The position numbers and the translations under genes are program-made. Shown here piece by piece: positions 1 through 6,560 of a stretch of 12,314 nt of DNA. The stretch comes from an uncultured Lachnospiraceae bacterium (GTDB taxonomy: Bacteria > Bacillota > Clostridia > Lachnospirales > Lachnospiraceae): assembly GCA_902797565.1 (NCBI GenBank), contig CADBTO010000371.1, positions 1 through 12,314 on the forward strand. Reading direction: 5' to 3'. The notes under the pieces are model-generated. The model was given only the letters and a program-made list of their open reading frames with translations, searched no databases and was not told where the DNA came from. Each line of letters begins with the position of its first letter. The stretch's first letter is position 1.

Positions 1-71
1 TCCGAAAATATTGTCTGAATCGATCATAAAGCGTTATCGTACCAAAGTATAGCAGAAAGAATTCGGTTTTG

Positions 72-88
72 GTCGCCGGGAAGGCGAC
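72..88. other. Small GC hairpin downstream of pair A
   Basis: A 6-bp perfect stem, GTCGCC/GGCGAC, with a 5-nt loop, 38 nt beyond the stop of the P-loop gene of pair A. The flanks are AT-rich, but the run of T falls on the wrong side for a standard terminator of the minus-strand unit. The rest of 1-126 shows no gene. Confidence 0.3.
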
Positions 89-126
89 AAATTCAAAAAA
101 AAGATAATATGGCTATATTATTACAC

Positions 127-1092
127 TCATACAGAATAGTAGAGACACTCCGGTAAGATGTGCCGGATCTTTTCAATCGTTCCTTTTGTCTTGTAAAAAT
201 CGCCAAGCTTTCGTTTTGAATATTGGCTGACTGCATTCCTGGTGCAGTCCGTGAGATAATGTGTATAGAATTCTTCCCAACTGAAGTAGCGGATGCTGTC
301 TGCGAAATTCCATGTTTCATCTGTTATGGATTTTGGAACTTCAATCACGCCAGACTTTAATATCAGGTACTCAAAGGATTCTGGCGCATAGATGGATATA
401 GAATGTCCTGATCCTGTAACAAGCTCCATGCAGTCTTGCATTTCTGCCCCAAAAGCGGCTCCATCAACAATTGCAAGAATTTTTTGGCCAGAATGCTGTG
501 CAAGAGCGCGTTTGATGTTGCTTTTTCCATGGGAACTGATACATTTTCCGGGAAATAGCAGGCTGAAAAACTCATTGCCTGCATTGGAATCCTCTGTGAT
601 AATCACTTCCGGGAAAACGGCATCACCCGGCAGTGCTCCATAAATCCGGTACATTTCATTATATACGCGTTTCGGATTCCGATATTTTCCGGATCCGCTG
701 TCCTCACGCAATCCATAGATTTCATCGATGCTGTAAGGCAAATGTGGCAGATTTTCACGGTTGATGATGACATAATAATGATCAGAACCTTTTATCGTAT
801 TGGCAAATTCTTTTGTTCGCAAGAAGTTGTTGCCTTCGTCTATGAAAAAGATCCGCTGCGTAAAAGACTTTGTAAACAGTTTCCAGTTTTCTTCATTCAA
901 CACCGTACATGGTTTGTCACATAGCAGTGTGATACCGGACGATGAAGGATTGCTGTTGTATGCGGTCAGCAGGCGAATCAATTCGGACTTTCCGGAAGCA
1001 CTATCCCCTCTGAAAATCGTGATATTCCGCTGGATAACCAGTCGGTAGTGTACTTTGTTGTTATATAATACAACCTCATATTGTCCAGTCAT
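127..1092 (-). CDS. P-loop ATPase with TOPRIM-like C-terminal half (pair A)
   Basis: A 321-residue protein of unknown function. Seen: a Walker A motif GDSASGKS at residues 29-36, a Walker B-like strand IFFIDE at 81-86, and a following strand with an NRE motif near 111-113, which together form a compact ATPase with no obvious ABC signature. The second half has an invariant ITEDSN (165-170), GKSNI (189-193), IVDGAAFG (208-215) and PESFEYLIL (237-245). Acidic residues E167, D210 and E241 fall where TOPRIM nucleases of the OLD/DUF4435 type carry theirs; this fold assignment is my inference. The start overlaps the upstream DUF4869 stop by 4 nt (ATGA), so translation is probably coupled. It is a diverged paralogue of the protein at 3746-4738. 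Relatives are, as I recall, sometimes labelled 'translation initiation factor 2', which the sequence does not support. Gene call is firm; function is open. Confidence 0.85.
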   Translation of the reverse strand: MTGQYEVVLYNNKVHYRLVIQRNITIFRGDSASGKSELIRLLTAYNSNPSSSGITLLCDKPCTVLNEENWKLFTKSFTQRIFFIDEGNNFLRTKEFANTIKGSDHYYVIINRENLPHLPYSIDEIYGLREDSGSGKYRNPKRVYNEMYRIYGALPGDAVFPEVIITEDSNAGNEFFSLLFPGKCISSHGKSNIKRALAQHSGQKILAIVDGAAFGAEMQDCMELVTGSGHSISIYAPESFEYLILKSGVIEVPKSITDETWNFADSIRYFSWEEFYTHYLTDCTRNAVSQYSKRKLGDFYKTKGTIEKIRHILPECLYYSV

Positions 1093-1559
1093 AACGCATC
1101 TTCCGCCTCATCCAGAAATCCACCAAGAATCACGCTTCGCGCCAGTTCATATTGGGTTGTCACAAGTTTTCCGGTATTGGCGATTCTGATTTGAAAGGTA
1201 TCAGCTTCAAAATGCATGATATGTCCCAGACGGACCAGAATATCCTGCTCCTGTCCGATTTTCAAAAGCCAGGATGCGCAATTATCGCCGCATGCAGAGG
1301 CATTGTAGAGGTGTTCTGGATCATGCGCGATCAGGATCAGGGTCTTGACCCCGCCGGACAAGCGGGTTACCGGGATCGAACCAAGCACAGGGCTGACCAC
1401 CAGATTTGGGCTGACAAGCGTTGACCGGTCAACTGCTTCTACCATTTCTTTTGATAATGGGTCTTCCAACCACTCGTCTTCAAAGGTATTGTCAAAATAC
1501 AGGTCGGGGTCGTCTATATAATTGCTGCTTTTGCATGTTCCATAAAATATACTGAGCAT
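1089..1559 (-). CDS. DUF4869 family protein (pair A)
   Basis: A 156-residue soluble protein that I recognise as DUF4869-like, a family of unknown function in Clostridia. No signal peptide or membrane segment is visible. Motifs shared with the paralogue at 4749-5204 are YFDN (21-24), EDEWLEDP (27-34), VDRS (43-46), SPVLG (56-60), LSGGVK (67-72), CGDNCA (90-95), HIMHFE (113-118) and IAN (126-128). The density of conserved acidic, Cys and Gly residues suggests a real active or binding site rather than a scaffold, but no catalytic activity can be named. The start is supported by GGAAGGAG about 9 nt upstream. Its stop overlaps the start of the P-loop gene by 4 nt, so the two are almost certainly made and used together. 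It is preceded by 78 nt without a gene after the HTH-like gene. Confidence 0.85.
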   Translation of the reverse strand: MLSIFYGTCKSSNYIDDPDLYFDNTFEDEWLEDPLSKEMVEAVDRSTLVSPNLVVSPVLGSIPVTRLSGGVKTLILIAHDPEHLYNASACGDNCASWLLKIGQEQDILVRLGHIMHFEADTFQIRIANTGKLVTTQYELARSVILGGFLDEAEDAL

Positions 1560-1637
1560 ATGGTCAATCTCCTTCCGTTAAGAATTCTTTTGCCAGGCAG
1601 TTTTCTGTGAATTTTTATGCATGTATACAGCAGTATT

Positions 1638-2186
1638 TCAGGAACCCAACACTGCCTCGCCGTACTCATACAGAATGCCATTGATTTTTTGTATCGGATA
1701 AATCTCGTTCTCGATGCAGAATTTGACAATGATATCCCGTTTTTCACTGGGAGAGAAAGCATATCCGGCACGCTGCAGCAGGTCAATCGTATCTTCCAGA
1801 TTTAACTTCAGCGCGATGGCAAAAGCGAGTACGGTTTTCTTTTTGGGGTGGCAGGCGGGGTTGTTTTTCAGTTTTGAGAAAAAACGCCGGTCGATATGGG
1901 CACGTTTATAGACGTCCACATCGGTCAAGCCACTGCGGTCTATCTGCCTGAACAGTGTTTCATGAAAGGATGCGCCAATCTGGCGGATGAGCATGTCCAA
2001 TGAATGCCTTGTTTCGGAAGAATGTTGCCCGGCAGAAGGCTCTGTGGCATCGCCTTTGACAATGCCGTTCGAAGGGCTTTCATGATCGTGTTCAGCGTGT
2101 TCAGATGGAAGGTTCTCTTGCGGGATAAAATTTTCCTCGATATATGCGTCGAGTGCTTCACGGAGGGTTGGACTTATGTTTGCCAT
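1638..2186 (-). CDS. HTH-like (XRE-type) domain protein
   Basis: A 182-residue protein. The first 60 or so residues are acidic, His- and Glu-rich and look disordered. From about residue 62 onward it matches a helical domain I know from Clostridia: a TDVDVYKRAHIDRRFFSK helix pair (88-105), KKKTVLAFAIALKL (115-128), a LLQRAGYAFS segment (136-145) and a C-terminal IENEIY..INGILYEYG part. In the family this domain is often fused to macro or other effector domains; here it stands with only a short tail. It resembles an XRE-type DNA- or RNA-binding fold, but the binding target is not known. Start: AGGAG 6 nt upstream of the ATG, both inside a 22-bp repeat (2184-2205). It overlaps the end of hepT by 13 nt. 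It may regulate the neighbouring cassette or the toxin-antitoxin genes; this is inference. Confidence 0.8.
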   Translation of the reverse strand: MANISPTLREALDAYIEENFIPQENLPSEHAEHDHESPSNGIVKGDATEPSAGQHSSETRHSLDMLIRQIGASFHETLFRQIDRSGLTDVDVYKRAHIDRRFFSKLKNNPACHPKKKTVLAFAIALKLNLEDTIDLLQRAGYAFSPSEKRDIIVKFCIENEIYPIQKINGILYEYGEAVLGS

Positions 2187-2566
2187 CTGCTACTCCTGCC
2201 CGGCGGCTGCTGGTTTTGCTCGCTTCCTGAAGGGAGGATCTTTTCTATATGATCTTTAAGAAGCGGTATATCGTCGGTAATTGTGCCCCATACGATTTCG
2301 AGATCGATTTCTTCATATTTGTGTGCCATAATGTCTCGGATTCCGCACCAGTCTTTCCATGGTACGTCTGAATGTAGTGCGCGAAAATCCATGGATAGAG
2401 CTTTGCATAATTCGCCAATTTGCAAAATTGACATGGAGCAGTCATTTTGATAGGAGAAATCTGACACAAAGGCCTGATAGGAATCGCCAAAACGGTTTCG
2501 CGATTCTTCTATGTGATTGCAGTATTTCAGCACTTTTTTGAGCACAATGATGTTTTTATCCCTCAT
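2174..2566 (-). CDS. hepT: HepT-like HEPN ribonuclease toxin (DUF86)
   Basis: A 130-residue helical protein of the HEPN/DUF86 family. Seen: the RX4HXY motif R77-DIMA-H82-K-Y84, the signature of HepT RNases, and a typical MSILQIGELCKALS helix at 45-58. In characterised MntA-HepT pairs, HepT is the RNase toxin and the nucleotidyltransferase partner silences it by adding AMP to the motif tyrosine; Y84 is the equivalent here. It lies directly after mntA, overlapping by 11 nt, and overlaps the following HTH gene by 13 nt. The Shine-Dalgarno is weak (AAGG about 11 nt upstream), consistent with translational coupling. The last residues, a Gln/Pro/Arg/Ser-rich tail after about residue 112, do not look like family sequence; the final eight or so are encoded in the 22-bp repeat, so the tail may have been acquired at insertion. 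Confidence 0.87.
   Translation of the reverse strand: MRDKNIIVLKKVLKYCNHIEESRNRFGDSYQAFVSDFSYQNDCSMSILQIGELCKALSMDFRALHSDVPWKDWCGIRDIMAHKYEEIDLEIVWGTITDDIPLLKDHIEKILPSGSEQNQQPPGRSSRWQT
2184..2205. repeat. 22-bp direct repeat, copy 1 (HTH gene RBS and start)
   Basis: This copy is identical over 22 bp to 2897-2918. On the minus strand it contains an AGGAG ribosome binding site, a TAG triplet, CAG and the ATG of the HTH-like gene; it also encodes the C-terminal tail of HepT in another frame. Identity stops at the ATG on one side and just after the GC-rich end on the other. Confidence 0.85.
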
Positions 2567-2846
2567 AGATCAAGACCTTGTCCTTTTCAATCTCTTTTTT
2601 GAAGTCATCGCTCAGGCCACCAGCGGACAATAGGTCTACCGGAAGGTGTAAGGCTTCTTTTGCGTTCCAAAGAATGTTGGACATGCCAAGCAAAGTGAGG
2701 GGTTCTTTTTTTTCGATCAATAGATCGATATCACTGTTTTCTGTTGCGGTGCCTCTGGCGTATGAGCCGAAGAGGAATACCCGTTTGAGTCCATGTGCTT
2801 TTGCAATGGGTTCGATTGCTTTTTGTATGGATGCGATTGTCTGCAT
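2556..2846 (-). CDS. mntA: MntA-like minimal nucleotidyltransferase antitoxin
   Basis: A 96-residue minimal nucleotidyltransferase. The GSX10DXD signature is exact: G27-S28, then D39-I-D41 in NSDIDLLIE, with a third acidic residue in PVDLLS (D71). These are the Mg-ATP ligands of the fold. Established for the family: it AMPylates its HepT partner and so neutralises it. The start at 2846 is chosen because AAGGCGG lies 5 nt upstream and the protein then begins at the usual N-terminal helix. The reading frame is open further upstream to 2975, but that extension is Arg/Ala-rich, overlaps the preceding gene and looks non-coding. The gene overlaps hepT by 11 nt. It sits 56 nt after the TIGR03936 gene, just inside the second copy of the 22-bp repeat. 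Confidence 0.87.
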   Translation of the reverse strand: MQTIASIQKAIEPIAKAHGLKRVFLFGSYARGTATENSDIDLLIEKKEPLTLLGMSNILWNAKEALHLPVDLLSAGGLSDDFKKEIEKDKVLIYEG

Positions 2847-2851
2847 AGGTT

Positions 2852-2858
2852 CCGCCTT
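2852..2858 (-). promoter_or_regulatory. Ribosome binding site of mntA
   Basis: Minus-strand AAGGCGG, 5 nt before the ATG at 2846. It decides the start of the nucleotidyltransferase in favour of the 96-residue form over longer in-frame options. Confidence 0.6.
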
Positions 2859-2896
2859 TCTACGATGCATGGATCTGTTTGCCCGGGGTCGCATAT

Positions 2897-2918
2897 CATC
2901 TGCTACTCCTGCCCGGCG
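2897..2918. repeat. 22-bp direct repeat, copy 2 (TIGR03936 gene end)
   Basis: This is the second exact copy of the repeat at 2184-2205. On the minus strand it encodes the last residues of the TIGR03936 protein and its TAG stop, followed by CAG and an ATG that opens no recognisable gene. The two copies bracket mntA and hepT; the repeat unit is 713 bp from copy to copy. Confidence 0.85.
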
Positions 2919-3718
2919 TCTGCGGATACCTGCCCAAGCGGCTGCAGCCCCTGCGTGCTCCCAGGATCCCCCCAATACAGCTCCATCCGGTGTATCCCAA
3001 GCCGGTAATCCGTTTCCTCATACCCGCACCGCTGCAGAAAGCTGTCCATGAACAGTTCCGGTTTGATGTTGTTCTCACTGCCTGCGGAAAGGAGCAGGCG
3101 GATGGCAGGATCGCCGGTCTGGATCCGGAAGCCGTTCTCTTTCCAATCCGGCAGCTGTTCCTGTAAAAAAGCGGAATCTGCCCCGGAAAGGCCGGAAAGG
3201 TCAAACGAGTATACCAGGGGCAGAAGATCCAGCTGCCGGGTGCTTTTCTTGGTCTTTTTTTCGATCAGCCATTCCGTGGCAGGATCAAACAGCGCGGCTT
3301 TGTTTTGCAGCAGCGTGTCTGAGGAAATATTTCCGTCGCGGAAATACAGCAGGTATGACGCGGCAGAAACCTCTGCCATTGCTTTCCGGGATTTCTTCCC
3401 GGAAATAATCGGGATGTAAACGGCGCGGTCTGCGGCCAGTTCTGATCTGGTACAGGCATTGAGCCGCTCCAGTAATTCTGATTCCGGAAGCTGTTCCAAA
3501 AGGTCGATATCCAGATATTCCCCGGAACTGGTCAGCCCGACGCCCAGCGGCAGAGCGAAGCTGATGACCTGGTGCGGCGAGAATCCTTCAGAATAACGCA
3601 CGGGAAGATTTGCCCTGCGGATTGCTTTCTGGAAATAGCGCATCAGGTCCAGATGCCCGATAAAGCGCAGCACGCCGGATTTCTGGAAACGGATGCGCGC
3701 ACGGTAGATGGTGTTCAT
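2903..3718 (-). CDS. TIGR03936 family radical SAM-associated protein (DUF2344)
   Basis: A 271-residue protein recognised by its N-terminal run RFIGHLDLMRYFQKAIRR (about 18-35), LPVRYSEGFSPH (38-49) and SFALPLGVGLTSSGEYLDI (53-71), typical of the DUF2344/TIGR03936 family. The C-terminal RMELYWG near 246-252 is also characteristic. The molecular role is not established. Family members are usually adjacent or fused to TIGR03960 B12-binding radical SAM proteins; that partner is in this window at 7640-9520 but nearly 4 kb away. The start is supported by AAAGGAG about 7 nt upstream, 27 nt after the stop of the P-loop gene of pair B. The final residues and the stop codon lie in the 22-bp repeat, so the C-terminus has been preserved across the putative insertion point downstream. 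Confidence 0.9.
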   Translation of the reverse strand: MNTIYRARIRFQKSGVLRFIGHLDLMRYFQKAIRRANLPVRYSEGFSPHQVISFALPLGVGLTSSGEYLDIDLLEQLPESELLERLNACTRSELAADRAVYIPIISGKKSRKAMAEVSAASYLLYFRDGNISSDTLLQNKAALFDPATEWLIEKKTKKSTRQLDLLPLVYSFDLSGLSGADSAFLQEQLPDWKENGFRIQTGDPAIRLLLSAGSENNIKPELFMDSFLQRCGYEETDYRLGIHRMELYWGDPGSTQGLQPLGQVSADAGQE

Positions 3719-3745
3719 GAATATGCTCCTTTTTGCGTTTGGTTT

Positions 3746-4738
3746 TTATTTCGGTACTTCCAGCAGATTTCGTACTTCTTCCGGAAGATGCCCACAGATG
3801 TCCCTGGTGACGTCAGTACGCAGAAACCAGGGATGCAGGGTATGCTTCGAATAGGGATGGTCTGTATCTTTCGTGATTTCGGTCAGTCTGTGTGTAAAAT
3901 ATTGTTCATAGCTTTCAAATGCTGCGCTGTCAACATAGTCCCACGGGTGGCGAAGCACGTCCTGTGTCTTCGCGTCAGAGATCTGGCTTGCATGCAGCAT
4001 GAGCCATTCAAAGGATTCCGGCATCCAGATATAGATTCGGATGTCGCTTCTTGTTTGCGCAGCCTGGACACAATCTTCGACCAAAGATCCAAATGCAGCG
4101 CCATCCACAATAAACATGGTATTGTGCGGTGTGGTGACGATCTCCTGTGGGATACTTGAATTCCCGGATGCGCTTGCCACTTGTTTTTCTTTTAATACGT
4201 TGGCATAAAACTGGAAACCGGAATTGGAATCCTCTGTAACGACAACCGCAGTATGACCGTTTTCTGTGAACGGGAAATTGTGGTACAGTTCTCGAAACTC
4301 ATGACAAACTTCTTTTGTACCGGCACGCTTTCCCGTGGAAATAATTTCGTATATTTCATGGATACTATAAGGAAGCATTTTCAGTGGAGAACGCGTTACG
4401 AAGACAAAATAATTTCCGGACGCCTTCAGATAGCCTGCAAATTCTTCCGAGAAAATAAAAGGATTATTTTCCTCGATAAAAATAACGGTATCATGCAGCG
4501 GGAATAGTACATCCGTCCATGCTCTGCCGGGTTCGTTTCGGAGGTATACATAAAAGCTGCAGTCAGCAGTCACGCTGTATCCGGATTGACGTCCTGTACG
4601 GAGATATTCGTACAGGATGGATAACAGCGTTGTTTTCCCGGTAGCGCTGTCACCTTTGATGATGGTAATATTTCGTTTGATGAGAAAATCAAAAGATACA
4701 CGCTTGCTTCTGACAGAAAACTGATAGCTGCCTTTCAT
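3746..4738 (-). CDS. P-loop ATPase with TOPRIM-like C-terminal half (pair B)
   Basis: A 330-residue paralogue of the protein at 127-1092, alike along its whole length but diverged (by eye roughly a third identical). Walker A is GDSATGKT (29-36). The Walker B-like strand is VIFIEE (85-90), where the usual Asp is Glu. A VTRSPLKMLPYS segment follows (114-125). The C-terminal half repeats the conserved set: VTEDSNSG (167-174), GNSSI (192-196), IVDGAAFG (210-217) and PESFEWLML (240-248), then FTHRLTEITK and YSKHTL. I read this half as TOPRIM-like; the residues concerned are E169, D212 and E244. The gene begins 10 nt after the DUF4869 stop; the Shine-Dalgarno GAGGT overlaps that stop codon, which implies coupled expression. 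Function is unknown. Confidence 0.85.
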   Translation of the reverse strand: MKGSYQFSVRSKRVSFDFLIKRNITIIKGDSATGKTTLLSILYEYLRTGRQSGYSVTADCSFYVYLRNEPGRAWTDVLFPLHDTVIFIEENNPFIFSEEFAGYLKASGNYFVFVTRSPLKMLPYSIHEIYEIISTGKRAGTKEVCHEFRELYHNFPFTENGHTAVVVTEDSNSGFQFYANVLKEKQVASASGNSSIPQEIVTTPHNTMFIVDGAAFGSLVEDCVQAAQTRSDIRIYIWMPESFEWLMLHASQISDAKTQDVLRHPWDYVDSAAFESYEQYFTHRLTEITKDTDHPYSKHTLHPWFLRTDVTRDICGHLPEEVRNLLEVPK

Positions 4739-4748
4739 TTTATTTACC

Positions 4749-5204
4749 TCACATCACACCTTGCATTTCACTTGTCACACGAAGCAGTTCCTGCACATAG
4801 TCTTTTCTGGTGCAGACTGTCTTTTTATGATTTGCGATTTCGATTTCAAAGGGTTCCTCAAATTGCATGATATGCTGGAGATAAACGTCCAGTTCCTTGC
4901 CCTTTGCAATTTCCAGAACCCATCTGGCACAGTTATCCCCGCAATTGGAAAGGTCATAGATAAAGGAGTCGTCTTTTTCCATCAGGATCAGGACCTTGAC
5001 CCCGCCGGATAATTCCCGGGGCGTGATGGCACCCAGCACAGGGCTTTCAATGATGTGCGGAGAGATGACTTCGGAACGGTCAACGTCACGGATCATCGCC
5101 TGGATGAAGGGATCTTCCATCCATTCATCTTCATACACATTGTCAAAGTATGCGGGGGCATCAATCATATGGTCGATATCGCTATAGTACCAGATATGCA
5201 GCAT
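4749..5204 (-). CDS. DUF4869 family protein (pair B)
   Basis: A 151-residue paralogue of the protein at 1089-1559. It shares MLxIxY at the start, YFDN (19-22), EDEWMEDP (25-32), VDRS (41-44), SPVLG (54-58), LSGGVK (65-70), CGDNCA (88-93), HIMQFE (111-116) and IAN (123-125). The two copies are clearly more alike in these blocks than in their linkers and C-termini. No membrane segment or signal peptide is seen. The start has a very strong AGAAGGAGG about 6 nt upstream, sitting in the 15-nt gap after the FtsH-like gene, so it is likely expressed from the same transcript and at a higher rate. It is followed 10 nt later by the P-loop gene of pair B. No activity can be assigned. Confidence 0.87.
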   Translation of the reverse strand: MLHIWYYSDIDHMIDAPAYFDNVYEDEWMEDPFIQAMIRDVDRSEVISPHIIESPVLGAITPRELSGGVKVLILMEKDDSFIYDLSNCGDNCARWVLEIAKGKELDVYLQHIMQFEEPFEIEIANHKKTVCTRKDYVQELLRVTSEMQGVM

Positions 5205-5219
5205 GGGTATCCTCCTTCT

Positions 5220-6494
5220 TTACCTTCTCGCTTCCATCCGCTGGGGTTCTGTGCCCCGCTCCCGCCGCCCGCCGGGATTGCCCAGCTGCAGGAGCCCCAT
5301 TTTGCGGCAGGCATCCGCGATGCAGTCCACATCCAGTTCCTGTTTCCCTTCGGAAAGCATCACCTGTGCGGATTCATTGAGGATGGTTTCAATCGTCGCG
5401 CAGCTGAGCCCCCCGAAGCCGTGTGCCAGCGCATGGATCCGGATGCTGGGCGCAAGCTTCAGGCCTTTTGTATAGAGGCGGATCAGTTCTTCCCGTGTTT
5501 CCTGGTCCGGGTTCGGAATCTTGTATTTGAGGTCGAAGCGGCCCGGGCGCACCAGGGCTGCATCCAAAGACGCATAGGAATTGGTTGCGGCGATGACCAG
5601 CACCCCGTCCTCCTGCGCAAAGCCGTCCATCTCATTCAGCAGTACCGTGATCATCCGGTTGTTCTCTTTGTCAAGTCCGGTGCCTGCATAGCTTCGGCGT
5701 TCCCCGATGCCATCAAACTCGTCAATGAAGATGATGCAGGGTTTGTGCCGCCGGGCTTTTTTGAACAGCTGTTTGATCTTCCGGGGACCGATGGACATCA
5801 GCATACTCTGGAAGTCCGCACCTTTTGCCGCAATGAAGTGTACGCCGGCTTCTTCCGCAAGCGCCCGGGCAAAGAGCGTCTTCCCGTTTCCGGGAGGGCC
5901 TTCCAGAATGATCCCTTTAGTGGGCCGGATGCCCTGTTTCCGGTATTTGTCCGCGTGTTTCAGGATGTCCACGGCAGTGCGCAGCTCCTGTTTCTGCCGC
6001 TCCATTCCGGCAATATCTGAAAAATGCACGCCGGTATGCCGCACGAGCGGGAACGAGCGGAAGAAGTCCCCGGCGAATTTATAGGCCAGGCCAATCAAAA
6101 ACAGGACGAACAATGCGTCAAATGCCAGGTCCAAAATTGCTGTCCAGCTGGACTGCCGGGCTTCCTGCACCGTTACGCCTGCGAGCAGCAGGCGTTCTTT
6201 CAGGTCGATGGCACCGGGATTTTCTGTCTCATAGGCCTGTGGATCATTTGCTTTTCGAAATTCCAGCCTGCTTTGCGTAATCAGGACGGACTCGATGTTT
6301 CCGTCTTCCAGCTGTTTGTGAAATTCTGCATAGGGGACAGCCGTCCTGTCTGCAGGCGGGTTCCATATGCTTTTGCCCCAGAGGACCGCCGCTGCCAGTG
6401 CACCTGCGGCAAGCAGCAGGCAGACAATGGCGATGATCCGCTGCCGTGTTTTTTGTTTGATTCGTTGTTTTTCCATTCCGGGTTTTCTCTCCAT
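5220..6494 (-). CDS. Membrane FtsH-like AAA ATPase lacking the protease domain
   Basis: A 424-residue protein with FtsH layout: a basic N-terminus, TM1 about 20-40, a small extracytoplasmic domain (about 45-112), TM2 about 118-140, then an AAA module. Seen: Walker A GPPGNGKT (199-206), Walker B IIFIDEFD (254-261), sensor AATN (302-305), and second-region-of-homology arginines R316 and R319 in LVRPGRFD. The protein ends soon after the AAA lid; full FtsH is over 600 residues and has an M41 protease with HEXXH, absent here. The pore-loop position of FtsH (Met-Phe-Val-Gly) reads MLMS (231-234), so the gripping Phe is lost. It could be an unfoldase or remodeller that feeds another protein, or a non-threading ATPase. 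The first ATG (6494) has no good Shine-Dalgarno; Met7 (6476), behind GGAG, is an alternative start. It is the first gene of the left minus-strand unit. Confidence 0.88.
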   Translation of the reverse strand: MERKPGMEKQRIKQKTRQRIIAIVCLLLAAGALAAAVLWGKSIWNPPADRTAVPYAEFHKQLEDGNIESVLITQSRLEFRKANDPQAYETENPGAIDLKERLLLAGVTVQEARQSSWTAILDLAFDALFVLFLIGLAYKFAGDFFRSFPLVRHTGVHFSDIAGMERQKQELRTAVDILKHADKYRKQGIRPTKGIILEGPPGNGKTLFARALAEEAGVHFIAAKGADFQSMLMSIGPRKIKQLFKKARRHKPCIIFIDEFDGIGERRSYAGTGLDKENNRMITVLLNEMDGFAQEDGVLVIAATNSYASLDAALVRPGRFDLKYKIPNPDQETREELIRLYTKGLKLAPSIRIHALAHGFGGLSCATIETILNESAQVMLSEGKQELDVDCIADACRKMGLLQLGNPGGRRERGTEPQRMEARR

Positions 6495-6560
6495 GCGTTT
6501 TCTAAATGATATAGGTTTCTAATGCTTTCAGACACTAATCATGCTCTTCAGCAATTCCCC

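Noticed and set aside
72..88. Hairpin as a rho-independent terminator of the left unit
   Set aside because: The T-run precedes the stem on the minus strand and an A-run follows it on the plus strand, so neither strand shows stem then T tract.
2717..2899. A 60-codon minus-strand frame starting at the ATG in the second copy of the 22-bp repeat, with a good AGGAG before it
   Set aside because: The signal is explained by duplication of the HTH gene's start region; the frame overlaps mntA and has no family features.
2847..2975. N-terminal extension of MntA
   Set aside because: Arg/Ala-rich, overlaps the TIGR03936 gene, and an internal start with AAGGCGG gives a normal family N-terminus.
127..4738. 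Label 'translation initiation factor 2' for the P-loop proteins
   Set aside because: No GTPase G-motifs (NKXD, DXXG) or IF2 domains are present; only a Walker A loop is shared.
5055..6020. A 321-codon open frame on the plus strand, antisense to the FtsH-like and DUF4869 genes
   Set aside because: It is a shadow of well-supported genes on the other strand, with no recognisable domain and no good ribosome binding site.
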